DNA from: CBDCWT01 sp965223305
Lineage (GTDB): Bacteria > Planctomycetota > Planctomycetia > Pirellulales > Pirellulaceae
Assembly: GCA_965223305.1 (NCBI GenBank)
Contig: CBDCWT010000032.1
Location: forward strand, 54,245 to 118,244
DNA length: 64,000 bases
Reading direction: 5' to 3'
Shown here: positions 35,921 through 44,332 of the stretch, piece after piece
How the letters are laid out: every line of letters begins with the position of its first letter
Position numbering within the stretch: the first letter of the stretch is position 1
Made by a program: the position numbers and the translations under genes
The notes under the pieces: generated by a model
Database searches by the model: none
What the model was told of the DNA's origin: nothing
Seen by the model: only the letters and a program-made list of their open reading frames with translations

Positions 35921-38452
35921 TTGAGTCACCTAACTGCTAACCGCCTATTGATCTCGATGGGATTGCTCGGTGTGCTCGCCGTGGGTGGGCCCGCCGCTGG
36001 ACAGCCCACGATGAGCGACAGCGTGCTGTGCCGGATGGGGGCACCGGCCGGTGCCAGCCGATACCGGCCGGGCGCGTGGAGCTTGGTCGAGGTCTATGCA
36101 ATCAATCAGACCGACGAGCCGGCCGAGGCGCAGGCCGTTTTACGTTTCAGCGACGACCCCACTCTCCAATACGGCCGGCGCGTTTTTGTCCCACCTCACT
36201 CAAATCTGCGCACGACATGTCCTGTCTTCGTACCGCAGGTGACGTCCTCCAACTTCAGGGTCGATTTTGTGGCGGAGCAAGTCGAGCCGCTGCTAGTCAA
36301 ATCTAGTCGGTCGCAACGGGACGCCGTTTTGGCCCCTCAGTCAAGGTTGTTGAACAACGAAGCGATTACGGTAGGGATGATTTCCGATTTGACGACGCCG
36401 ATTCCTTCTGAAGAGCTTCCCTATTTCACCGATAGCGTTGATGACCCTCCTATCCCGGACCAGGCTGTTTACGATTTGGTGCTGGCGGCAAAACGCGCCC
36501 GCCGACTTTCCCGAAAGATCAGCGAGTTAAACCCGGTCGATATGCCGGCGGACCCCGCCGGGCTCGATGTCTTGGATGTGATCGTGCTCAGCAGCGACGA
36601 TCTGACATCGGATCTGAGTGGGATCACGATCCTCCGCGACTGGGTCTTGGCCGGCGGGCGGCTGTGGATTCTGTTGGATCAGGTGACCACGGACACCGTG
36701 GCTGCCGTGATGGGAGACGCATTCACGACGACCGTTGTCGACCGCGTGGAGCTGACGACTGCCACGATCAAGAGTGTCAGGCCCGATTTGCGATATCGCC
36801 GGAGCGGCCAGATCGAATTTCGCCAGCCTGTCGAAATGGTTCGGGTTCTTCCGCAGAACGTCACCGTGACCGACACAATCGACGATTGGCCGGCGGCGTT
36901 CTGGCAGCCCTTTGGGGCCGGCAGTGTCTATTTCACCACCACAGGCCCAGCTGCCTGGATGCGTCCCACGACGGGGCGAGACCCGCCGCCGATTACTGAA
37001 GATGATGTGACTCCTTACTTTCCCCGCGAACCGCTCCGCTACTTTGCGGCCGAGTGTCTTTCTCCGAAGCAAGCTCCGGAGCTGACGAGTGCATCTCTGC
37101 AGCCGTTCTTGGCGGAGCAAATAGGTTACCGGATCCTGAGTCGTCAGGCGGTAGGCACGATTTTGACACTGTTTTGCTCGCTCTTCGCTGTTGCCTGTCT
37201 GGTTCTACTTCGCTGGCGTCGCCCCGAACACTTACTCTGGGTGGCCCCCTTGGCCGTAGCTGTCACTAGCGCGGTCTTCGTGGTGATCGCGACGAGCACC
37301 AAGCGTTCCGTGCCGCCGACCGCCGCGACGATCGCCCGGGTCGTGCTCGAGCCGGGATTGGGGACGGGGCACACCTACGGTTTGGCCGCCGTCTACAATC
37401 GTGATGCTTCGAACCAGAAGTTAGCAGCCACCCGCGGGGGTGTGTTCTTTCCCGACATGACGGCCTTGGCCGGCCGCCGCCGGTTGGTGACTTGGACGGA
37501 TGAAGGAAGTTGGCACTGGGAGGCCCTCGAGCTGCCAGCGGGAGTCCGCACCGCACCTTTCAAGTACCCGATCACTTTGCCGGAGACGATCGACTGCCGC
37601 GCTCATTTTGCCGCCGACGGTCTCGTCGGTTCACTCGGTCCATTGCCGTTCGCCGATCTGGAAGACGCCATCATTTCGATTCCGTATCAGCCAGCGATGG
37701 CGGTGACGATGGGCGAGAACGGGACATTCCAGTCGGCTGCGGCGGACGTGCTTCCGCCGAATACTTATATCGGTGGAACATTCGTGAACGACGAGCAACG
37801 TCGGCGAATGTCGGTCTACGAGCGGGTTTTCTCCCGGCCGCCCAGGCCCGATGTGTTGGCGAGTCCCACGTTTTTCGCTTGGGGGGGTGCATCCGATCTG
37901 GGCGTTGTGTTTCCGCAGTCTCAGCAGCTTGGCTCAAGCTTGTTGTCGGTTCCCGTGCGACTGGAACGCTCGTCGCCAGGAACGAAAGTCAAGATTCCTG
38001 CGCCTTTCCTACCTTATCGAGCTGTCAACGATCAACAGGGCAGGCGTCCCACGGTTTATGGAAATCTGATGCGCGAGTGGGTGGAGACGAAGCAGACCGC
38101 TTATGACTGGCTACGATTTCAACTCCCCCCGGTGGTCTTGCCGTTGCAGGTCGAGCGAGCCCGGCTGACGATCAACGTCAGGGCTCCGTCACGGACCGTC
38201 GAGATCGTGGCGTTGGCAGGTCGGCGACCGACTGTGGTCACCACGCTGTCTCACCCGATCGGTACCTTCTCGGCGGTCATCGACCAAGCCGAGTTGCTGC
38301 AACTTGACGAGCAGGGAGGCTTGCAGTTGGCGATTCGAGTGGGCGAAGACGAGGCAACCCACTCCCCCGATCCCATGCAGCACGCGTCTTGGAAGGTGAC
38401 GACGGTGCAGCTGGAGGTCGACGGGACCGTACAAGGAGATGAGCGAACATGA
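35921..38452 (+). CDS. Membrane protein of ABC exporter operon, with GATase-like periplasmic domain
   Basis: 843 residues. A signal peptide (LLISMGLLGVLAVGGPAAGQ) is followed by a beta-rich domain to about 140, then a Rossmann-like segment (LDVLDVIVLSSDDL; ILRDWVLAGGRLWILLD) as in class-I-glutaminase-like domains of planctomycete membrane proteins, without a catalytic Cys triad. Two transmembrane helices lie near 410-460 (TILTLFCSLFAVACLVLL; LLWVAPLAVAVTSAVFVVIA), and the rest is exported beta structure. The start is TTG at 35921 or ATG at 35957. Its TGA overlaps the ATG of the ATPase gene (ATGA), so translation is coupled. The layout resembles GldG-type partners of ABC-2 exporters, but homology is uncertain. 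Confidence 0.65.
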   Translation: MSHLTANRLLISMGLLGVLAVGGPAAGQPTMSDSVLCRMGAPAGASRYRPGAWSLVEVYAINQTDEPAEAQAVLRFSDDPTLQYGRRVFVPPHSNLRTTCPVFVPQVTSSNFRVDFVAEQVEPLLVKSSRSQRDAVLAPQSRLLNNEAITVGMISDLTTPIPSEELPYFTDSVDDPPIPDQAVYDLVLAAKRARRLSRKISELNPVDMPADPAGLDVLDVIVLSSDDLTSDLSGITILRDWVLAGGRLWILLDQVTTDTVAAVMGDAFTTTVVDRVELTTATIKSVRPDLRYRRSGQIEFRQPVEMVRVLPQNVTVTDTIDDWPAAFWQPFGAGSVYFTTTGPAAWMRPTTGRDPPPITEDDVTPYFPREPLRYFAAECLSPKQAPELTSASLQPFLAEQIGYRILSRQAVGTILTLFCSLFAVACLVLLRWRRPEHLLWVAPLAVAVTSAVFVVIATSTKRSVPPTAATIARVVLEPGLGTGHTYGLAAVYNRDASNQKLAATRGGVFFPDMTALAGRRRLVTWTDEGSWHWEALELPAGVRTAPFKYPITLPETIDCRAHFAADGLVGSLGPLPFADLEDAIISIPYQPAMAVTMGENGTFQSAAADVLPPNTYIGGTFVNDEQRRRMSVYERVFSRPPRPDVLASPTFFAWGGASDLGVVFPQSQQLGSSLLSVPVRLERSSPGTKVKIPAPFLPYRAVNDQQGRRPTVYGNLMREWVETKQTAYDWLRFQLPPVVLPLQVERARLTINVRAPSRTVEIVALAGRRPTVVTTLSHPIGTFSAVIDQAELLQLDEQGGLQLAIRVGEDEATHSPDPMQHASWKVTTVQLEVDGTVQGDERT

Positions 38453-39465
38453 GCAATGACGCGCCCGCCTTAAAGGTCGACGGGTTGTCCAAGGTTTACG
38501 GCCAGCTCCGGGCTCTAGACGGCCTCTCGTTGACTCTGGAACGCGGCCAGATCTTGGGGTTGATCGGTCCAAACGGCGCCGGAAAGACAACAGCGATCAA
38601 GATCCTCGTAGGGCTGGCACGCCCTACCAGCGGCTCGGCTACCATTGCCGGTTGCGACTGTGTGCGGCAGCCGAAGAAGATCAAACGACTGGTCGGGTAC
38701 ATGCCAGATGTGTTTGGCTCTTATGACAACATGCGGGTGTGGGAGTACCTAGACTTTTTTGGCGCTGCTTTCGGAATTCGTAAGACGCCACGTGCCCAAC
38801 GCGTAGAAGCGGTTATGGAGATGACCGGCGCGACGTACATGCGTGATCGGTTTGTCGAGAGCCTCAGCCATGGGATGAAGCAGCGCGTGGGAATTGCGCG
38901 GACTTTGCTGCACGATCCGCAGGTGTTGATACTCGACGAGCCCGCGAACGGCCTGGATCCGGAAGCTCGTATTGAGATGCGGCAGATCTTGTTACGGCTG
39001 GCCGAGCTCGGTAAGACGCTGTTGGTGACCAGCCATATTCTGCCCGAGCTGTCCAGAATCTGTGACCGAGTTGCCATTCTCAATCAAGGCCGGCTCGAAG
39101 CTTACGGTACGCTGGCCGAAATTACTAAGAGCATCAACGAAGAGCGGACGATCGAGGTGCAGTTGAGCACCGGCGAGCGGCTCGCCCGCGCCGCCGAGAT
39201 TGTCCGTGAGTTCCTATCGCTGCCGCAGGACGGAGCTGCCAATCAGCTTGCGGCAATTGACGAGTCGCAATCTGAGGCGGTCGTCCGATTTCGAACCTCA
39301 AGGCCTGAAGCGGACCTAGGAGCGTTGTTGGCCGAGTTGGTCGCTGCCGAAATCGACGTCACGCAGTTTCGCGAGATTCAGTCCGATCTGGAAGACGCTT
39401 TCCTGTCGGTCACTCGGAAGTCAAACGCCCCGCTTCCCGTCGGTGAGGGTGTCAGCGAGCGGTAG
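38449..39465 (+). CDS. ABC-2 type exporter ATP-binding protein
   Basis: 338 residues. Walker A GPNGAGKT at 40-47, signature LSHGMKQR at 139-146, Walker B VLILDEP at about 159-165 and the switch His in TSHILPE are all intact. The C-terminal 90 residues form the extra domain common in CcmA/NatA-type ATPases. It powers the permease encoded directly downstream, whose frame opens at the base after this stop codon. The substrate is unknown; similar gene sets in this phylum carry gliding (Gld)-like names without experimental support. Confidence 0.93.
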   Translation: MSNDAPALKVDGLSKVYGQLRALDGLSLTLERGQILGLIGPNGAGKTTAIKILVGLARPTSGSATIAGCDCVRQPKKIKRLVGYMPDVFGSYDNMRVWEYLDFFGAAFGIRKTPRAQRVEAVMEMTGATYMRDRFVESLSHGMKQRVGIARTLLHDPQVLILDEPANGLDPEARIEMRQILLRLAELGKTLLVTSHILPELSRICDRVAILNQGRLEAYGTLAEITKSINEERTIEVQLSTGERLARAAEIVREFLSLPQDGAANQLAAIDESQSEAVVRFRTSRPEADLGALLAELVAAEIDVTQFREIQSDLEDAFLSVTRKSNAPLPVGEGVSER

Positions 39466-41142
39466 TTGGCGGCATTTCAATTGATGGCAAATCCAATCAT
39501 TCAACGCGAGCTGCTGGGTACGCTACGAACGCCGCGGGCGGTGGGTTTGTTGATAGCTGCGCCGGTGTTGTTTTCGTTCTTGGTCTACAGTCGCTGGCCC
39601 AGCAACGCGACAGTCGACCTTTCGGGCGCTCAGGCGCAAGAGGTCTATCGACTCTTCGCCTATGGGCTGATCGCGGTAGTACTGTTGCTGGTTCCTGCGA
39701 TCCCCGCCACATCGATTGTGCACGAGAAAATCAAAGGCACACTTACCCTACTTCTCAGCTCGCCGATGTCGAGTTGGTCGATCTACTTTGGCAAGCAGTT
39801 TGGCATGTTGATACTCGTCGCACTCCTCTTGGCGACCAGCCTCCCCGCGGCAGCAGCAGCTTACGCCATGGGCGGCGTCTCTTTGCTGAACCAAATTCTG
39901 CCACTCTACGGGATCCTGCTGGTCGTGTTACTGCAGTACACCACACTGGCATTGTTGATCAGCAGCTACGCGAATTCGACAGACGCCGCCGTAAGGATCA
40001 CCTACGCGGCCGTGTTGTTGATGGCGGTCGGAACGTTGGGACCGCATTTTTTTCTGCAGGGCCAAGTTGGCTCGTACCCGACAGCAGCTGCGATCTTGAG
40101 ATGTGTGTCACCGATTCCGGCACTGATGGAGCTAGTTGGGCATGGAGATTTCGGCTCGTTCGGGATGGGCGCGCGGGCGGGCACAGTCACTTCATTTCTG
40201 TTGTTTGCCCTCATCACCACCGTGATCTTCGCCATCGCTACTGTCGCTCGTTTGAATTCGTTTGTCATGGATCGACCGCGCGCAGCAGCCACAGTTGTCG
40301 AGGATCGTTCGGAGGCGCAGCAAATAATGCGCCGCATGCTGTTTGTGGTTGACCCGCACCGTCGCAAGAGCAGCATTGGAACGCTGTCAAATCCTGTGAT
40401 GGTCAAGGAGTTTCGCACTCGCCGTTTCGGGCGTTTTCATTGGCTGCTGAGGTTGGTATCGGTGGCGGCGCTGACGTCGCTGTTGCTCACCTACGCGGCC
40501 ACGACCGGCACCATCGGTTGGGGTGTGAAAACGATTGGCGGAATCATGGTCGTACTTCAGGTGGCATTGGTGGTGATTGTGACTCCCAGTCTGGCCGCCA
40601 ACTTGATCAGCGCTGAGCGAGAGAGTGGCGGTTGGGACCTGCTGCGCATGACACCGCTCTCAGCAGCCTCGATTCTGATCGGCAAGTTGGCAAGTGTCTT
40701 GTTGACTCTGGTGTTGATTCTTTTTGCAACACTGCCCGGGTACATTGTGATGATTGGCATCCGTCCCACGCTGCGCTGGCAAGTCGGCCAGGTCTTGTTT
40801 TGTCTGGGGTGGATGTCCCTGCTGGCGGTGTTGCTTTCTGCGGCCGTGAGCAGTCTTTGCCGGCGCACCGCACAGGCGACGACGATATCTTATGCCTTGT
40901 TGGGCACGATTTGCGTCGGCACGATGTTGTTTTGGATCGGTCGCGACGTGACCTTCGGCCATCGCACTGTCGAGTCCGTGTTGAAGATCAACCCCATGGC
41001 CGCCGCGCTGACCATCATCGAGGCTCCCGGTTTCACCACGTTCAACCTCGTGCCAGATACCTGGTGGTGGACGGGCAGCGTTTGCGCGGTGTGCGCCGTG
41101 ATCGTACTAATCCAAACTTGGCGACTGACGCGCCCGCTGTGA
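39466..41142 (+). CDS. ABC-2 type exporter permease
   Basis: 558 residues with about twelve hydrophobic segments in two halves, split by a cytoplasmic linker near 265-315 (DRPRAAATVVEDRSEAQQ; VVDPHRRKSSIG). Each half has the ABC-2 feature of a hydrophilic N-terminal stretch with conserved PxxxREL- or PVMVKEF-like residues (NPIIQRELLGTLRTPRA; NPVMVKEFRTRRFGRFHW) and the phrase ERESGGWDLLRMTPLS, typical of ABC-2 permeases. This looks like an internal duplication giving a full-length pore. TTG 39466 directly follows the ATPase stop; ATG 39484 is the alternative start. Confidence 0.88.
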   Translation: MAAFQLMANPIIQRELLGTLRTPRAVGLLIAAPVLFSFLVYSRWPSNATVDLSGAQAQEVYRLFAYGLIAVVLLLVPAIPATSIVHEKIKGTLTLLLSSPMSSWSIYFGKQFGMLILVALLLATSLPAAAAAYAMGGVSLLNQILPLYGILLVVLLQYTTLALLISSYANSTDAAVRITYAAVLLMAVGTLGPHFFLQGQVGSYPTAAAILRCVSPIPALMELVGHGDFGSFGMGARAGTVTSFLLFALITTVIFAIATVARLNSFVMDRPRAAATVVEDRSEAQQIMRRMLFVVDPHRRKSSIGTLSNPVMVKEFRTRRFGRFHWLLRLVSVAALTSLLLTYAATTGTIGWGVKTIGGIMVVLQVALVVIVTPSLAANLISAERESGGWDLLRMTPLSAASILIGKLASVLLTLVLILFATLPGYIVMIGIRPTLRWQVGQVLFCLGWMSLLAVLLSAAVSSLCRRTAQATTISYALLGTICVGTMLFWIGRDVTFGHRTVESVLKINPMAAALTIIEAPGFTTFNLVPDTWWWTGSVCAVCAVIVLIQTWRLTRPL

Positions 41143-41237
41143 AACGGACTAGAACGGCGAACGGGCCGGAAAGGACAAGGAAGGATGAGAAGGACCAACT
41201 ACGGCGGGGCTCGGGTAGCTAACGACACTCTTTTGCC

Positions 41238-42977
41238 ATGACATTTCGCATCGCGTTACTGGCTCTGTTGCTTCCTAACTGCGCTCATGCCATTGAGCTG
41301 GACTGGGTGATGTTCCAGGATCCGGTATTGCCCAGGCCGGCTGTGGAGGTTCGCTTTCCGCCAGGTTTGGTCGAGCTTTGGCTGCAGGCGCTGGAGCGGC
41401 CTGAACGTGACTTGCAGCGCAGGGCCGCGGTAGCAATCACTGTGGCTAAGCGGAAAGGGCTATCCGGATTAGAAGCCACCATACAGCCTCTGATGCGGAT
41501 ACTCGACCAGTCAGACGAGGATCGCATCGTGCGGCTGGCGACAGCGCGCGCGTTGGCAGAGCTGGATGCACGCGATGCAGCACCCTTGTTGTTTAGCGTG
41601 CTAGGCGAGCGAGATGCCGATCTCGCAGAGATTGTCGAACCCGCCTTGGCCCGCTGGGGACATGGGCCGTTGCGAGATCGCATGTTGGCTCGGCTGGAAA
41701 GCGGGACGGCCTTGCGGCGAATGCAGATCCTCGCCATTCGCGGATTGGCCGAACTGCAGGAGACGAAATCCCAAACGCGGCTCCTTGAGATTGCACACGA
41801 CCGGCAGGCACCTGTCGATGTCCGCTTCGAGGCAGCAGTGGCCTTGGGTCGGCTGCAAGATCGAGGACTCGATAGCGAGGCGACGCGCCTCGCTCGCGAC
41901 AAGAGCAAGCAGGCGCTGGTCGATCGCCTGGTTGCTGTCCGTCTGCTGACACGCCACCGGGGTGGCCAGACTGAATCACTGTTGGCGGAGTTGGCCACCG
42001 ATTCTGAACCCGTGGTACAGGCCGTCGCACTACAGCGGTTGTCCGAGATCGATCCTCAGCTGATCAAACCGCTGGTCGAAGAATTGATTGACTCGCCCGA
42101 CGCTACGGTCCGCCGTTGGTGTGCCGAGTCGCTGGGAGCTAAGCCGACGACCGATGAAATCTCAGTACTCACCGGGTTGCTCGATGACCCGCACCAGCAG
42201 CTGCGCCGGCAAGTTGCTGATCGACTGCTCGCCATAGCAGCCGATGAGGCTCTCCGCGAGGCGGTGGTCAAGAACGCCCGCGATGTGCTCGATGCAGCAG
42301 GATGGCGCGGCCAGGAGCAGGCGATACTTCTACTCGTTTCCCTGGCTGACAAGTCGATTGCATCACGGTTGCTCGAGTTGCTCGCGGCCCAGCGGGCGGA
42401 GGTGCACGTCACAGCCGCTTGGGGGCTTTCCAAGTTGGCGGTCGAAGCGACGGCGGAACCGATCTTGGAGGTGTTTCAGAAGCGAACCGACTACGCCCTG
42501 GCTGGGGACCGGCGAGGTGACCGCATCTACCTGCAGGTGTGTCACCTAGCGCAGGCGCTGGGTCAGTTGGAGTACGAGCCTGCGGACGGAGTGTTAAGAG
42601 AGTACGTGCCCAAGGGTCGCGGCCTCTTCACCCAACCGCGCGCGGCAGCAATCTGGGCGTTGGGTCGGCTACATGCGGGGAACGCTGACGAAAGGCTGAC
42701 CAACCAACTGCGCGGTCGGCTGACAGATATTGATTCGATGATTGCCGAAGAGCCGCAGGTGCGGACGATGGCTGCGATTGCTCTGGGCCGCATGAACGCC
42801 ACCGCGACCGTCGAATCGCTCCGTGCGATGCTGACAAACGATGGGCGTCGCACGACCGTGGGGCATGCCTGTGCTTGGGCGATCCACCAGCTGACCGATG
42901 AGCCGATCCCGGAATTGCAACCTCGCTTGTTCTGGGAAGAGGACTGGTTCTTGATGCCGAACAAGACGTCAGACTGA
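41238..42977 (+). CDS. Exported HEAT-repeat protein
   Basis: 579 residues with a signal peptide (MTFRIALLALLLPNCAHAIE). The rest is an alpha-solenoid of about 12-14 HEAT-like repeats, e.g. DEDRIVRLATARALAELDARDAAPLL, VRFEAAVALGRLQDRGL, and VRTMAAIALGRMNATATVESL, each with the Arg/Ala-rich first helix and Asp at the turn. It lies 95 bases after the permease gene on the same strand and may be a periplasmic scaffold for the exporter, which is inference. No catalytic motif is seen. Confidence 0.85.
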   Translation: MTFRIALLALLLPNCAHAIELDWVMFQDPVLPRPAVEVRFPPGLVELWLQALERPERDLQRRAAVAITVAKRKGLSGLEATIQPLMRILDQSDEDRIVRLATARALAELDARDAAPLLFSVLGERDADLAEIVEPALARWGHGPLRDRMLARLESGTALRRMQILAIRGLAELQETKSQTRLLEIAHDRQAPVDVRFEAAVALGRLQDRGLDSEATRLARDKSKQALVDRLVAVRLLTRHRGGQTESLLAELATDSEPVVQAVALQRLSEIDPQLIKPLVEELIDSPDATVRRWCAESLGAKPTTDEISVLTGLLDDPHQQLRRQVADRLLAIAADEALREAVVKNARDVLDAAGWRGQEQAILLLVSLADKSIASRLLELLAAQRAEVHVTAAWGLSKLAVEATAEPILEVFQKRTDYALAGDRRGDRIYLQVCHLAQALGQLEYEPADGVLREYVPKGRGLFTQPRAAAIWALGRLHAGNADERLTNQLRGRLTDIDSMIAEEPQVRTMAAIALGRMNATATVESLRAMLTNDGRRTTVGHACAWAIHQLTDEPIPELQPRLFWEEDWFLMPNKTSD

Positions 42978-43029
42978 CGTTCTGGCAGTAATCCAACCGC
43001 GCGCTTCTGTTCATGCCGGCCGTCTTGAA

Positions 43030-44037
43030 TCAGTGGGGTTCAAGCACCAGCGCGGCGGAATTGATGCAATAGCGTTGCCCTGTGGGAGGCGGGCCGTCTG
43101 AAAATACATGACCGAGGTGCGCAGCGCAGCGGCGACACTTCACTTCGGTGCGCAGGGCGCCGCCACTGCGGTCAGGTGCTAGAGCCAGGCACTCTCGTGA
43201 AGCCGGGCTCCAAAAACTAGGCCATCCGGTACCAGACGGATACTTGGTCGCCGACGCGAAAAGTACTAGGCCGCAACCGACGCACCGGTAGACGCCCTCG
43301 GTCTTGGTGTTGTTGTATTGGCCCGAAAACGCGCGCTCGGTCTGCTTTTTTCGTGTGATCAAGTATTGCTGGCGCGTCAACAATCGCTTCCACAGACGGT
43401 CGTTTTGCGGAAGCCAAACCGGCTCTTTGTCTTCCCGGTTCCACCAGAAGTTCTTGGCGAGCTGTTCGAAGACAATGTCGATCTCGGCCAGCGTAGCAAG
43501 CTTGGGGCTGCTGTTGGCGATTTTTCCGTCGAGCCCGATAGCGAAGAAACGCCAGGCAAATGTGACGTCGCGGCGGATCGCTGGCGAATCACGGTCGGGG
43601 CCGCGAATTGTCCCACCTCCGCTCACGCGGACACCGAACTGCCGCGCAATATCTCCGGACTCGTCCGACAACAACGTAAAGTCAAGCTGGTGAGTCCGCC
43701 GGAAGAGCTGATGAGTTTGTGGCGCGTCGCCGCTGATCCCTACCAACTCCACCTGAACCTCTCCCAACTCCTGTAGCTCGTCGTTCAGGCGTCGCGCCCG
43801 CAGTGTGGCTGACGGCAGGAAGTCCGCCGGGAAGAAGTAGATCACCACTATTTTCTGGCCGATATGCTCGCCAGACTTCCAAAGCTCGCCGCGGTGGTCG
43901 GCCGCCGAAAAGACAGGAGCTGGAGCTCCGACAGGAAGGGTCGGGCCAGCCGCCAACAGCCGGCCAGCCGATTGGCTGATCAGCATGCTGACCAGCACTC
44001 CTGCCGGCAGGTATCGATGACAGTGTCTGGCGATCAT
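43030..44037 (-). CDS. Exported peroxiredoxin-like / methionine-R-sulfoxide reductase (MsrB) fusion
   Basis: 335 residues from ATG 44037, with a signal peptide (YLPAGVLVSMLISQSAGRLLAAG). The ORF extends upstream to 44130, but those codons translate a dispersed repeat. Residues 35-195 have a peroxiredoxin/BCP fold (VVIYFFPADFLPSAT; TLLSDESGDIARQFGV), but the peroxidatic Cys of the P..TPGCT motif is replaced by Ala77 and the resolving Cys is also absent. Residues 215-335 are a complete MsrB: zinc pairs Cys252/255 and Cys301/304, TGWPSFWSP, and catalytic Cys324 in RYCINSAAL. MsrB should repair methionine-R-sulfoxide in exported proteins; the Prx-like part may be a docking or regulatory domain. 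Confidence 0.88.
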   Translation of the reverse strand: MIARHCHRYLPAGVLVSMLISQSAGRLLAAGPTLPVGAPAPVFSAADHRGELWKSGEHIGQKIVVIYFFPADFLPSATLRARRLNDELQELGEVQVELVGISGDAPQTHQLFRRTHQLDFTLLSDESGDIARQFGVRVSGGGTIRGPDRDSPAIRRDVTFAWRFFAIGLDGKIANSSPKLATLAEIDIVFEQLAKNFWWNREDKEPVWLPQNDRLWKRLLTRQQYLITRKKQTERAFSGQYNNTKTEGVYRCVGCGLVLFASATKYPSGTGWPSFWSPASRECLALAPDRSGGALRTEVKCRRCAAHLGHVFSDGPPPTGQRYCINSAALVLEPH

Positions 44038-44096
44038 GGCTCTTCTCACCCTCACCCTCTTGCGCAAGCTGGTATAGCTCCTACGCTTCATGCAAT

Positions 44097-44332
44097 CCAC
44101 CAAACTCTGGCGAGTTCGGCGACGCTCCAAATCAGCCGCTGGGCGTTAGCCCACGGTTCACAAAACCGGATGCTAACGCATTCCGGCTGATCTGTGGCGA
44201 GCCGGGCGGCGGCGATGCTGCATCAGCCGCTGGGCGTTAGCCCACGGTTCCGCAGCGAAACCGACGCGTAGCGTCCGGCGAGTGCTCCCCCTCTCTGGCC
44301 CTTTGGGCCGACTCTCCCCGAGGGGATCCCGG
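44097..44332. repeat. Cluster of dispersed repeat modules
   Basis: CCAAACTCTGGCGAGTTCGG (44099) is one arm of the GTAGCC hairpin family. ATCAGCCGCTGGGCGTTAGC appears at 44131 and again at 44223. AAAACCGGATGCTAACGCAT with TCCGGCTGAT is a further palindrome at 44163. A GC-rich module (GACGCGTAGCGTC; GGCCCTTTGGGCC) closes it at 44267-44320. The same order of modules recurs at 63570-63705. Confidence 0.75.

Noticed and set aside
44038..44130. Upstream extension of the Prx-MsrB ORF (MERRRTRQSLVDC...)
   Set aside because: The same peptide start appears wherever the CCAAACTCTGGCG repeat is translated, so it is repeat sequence.
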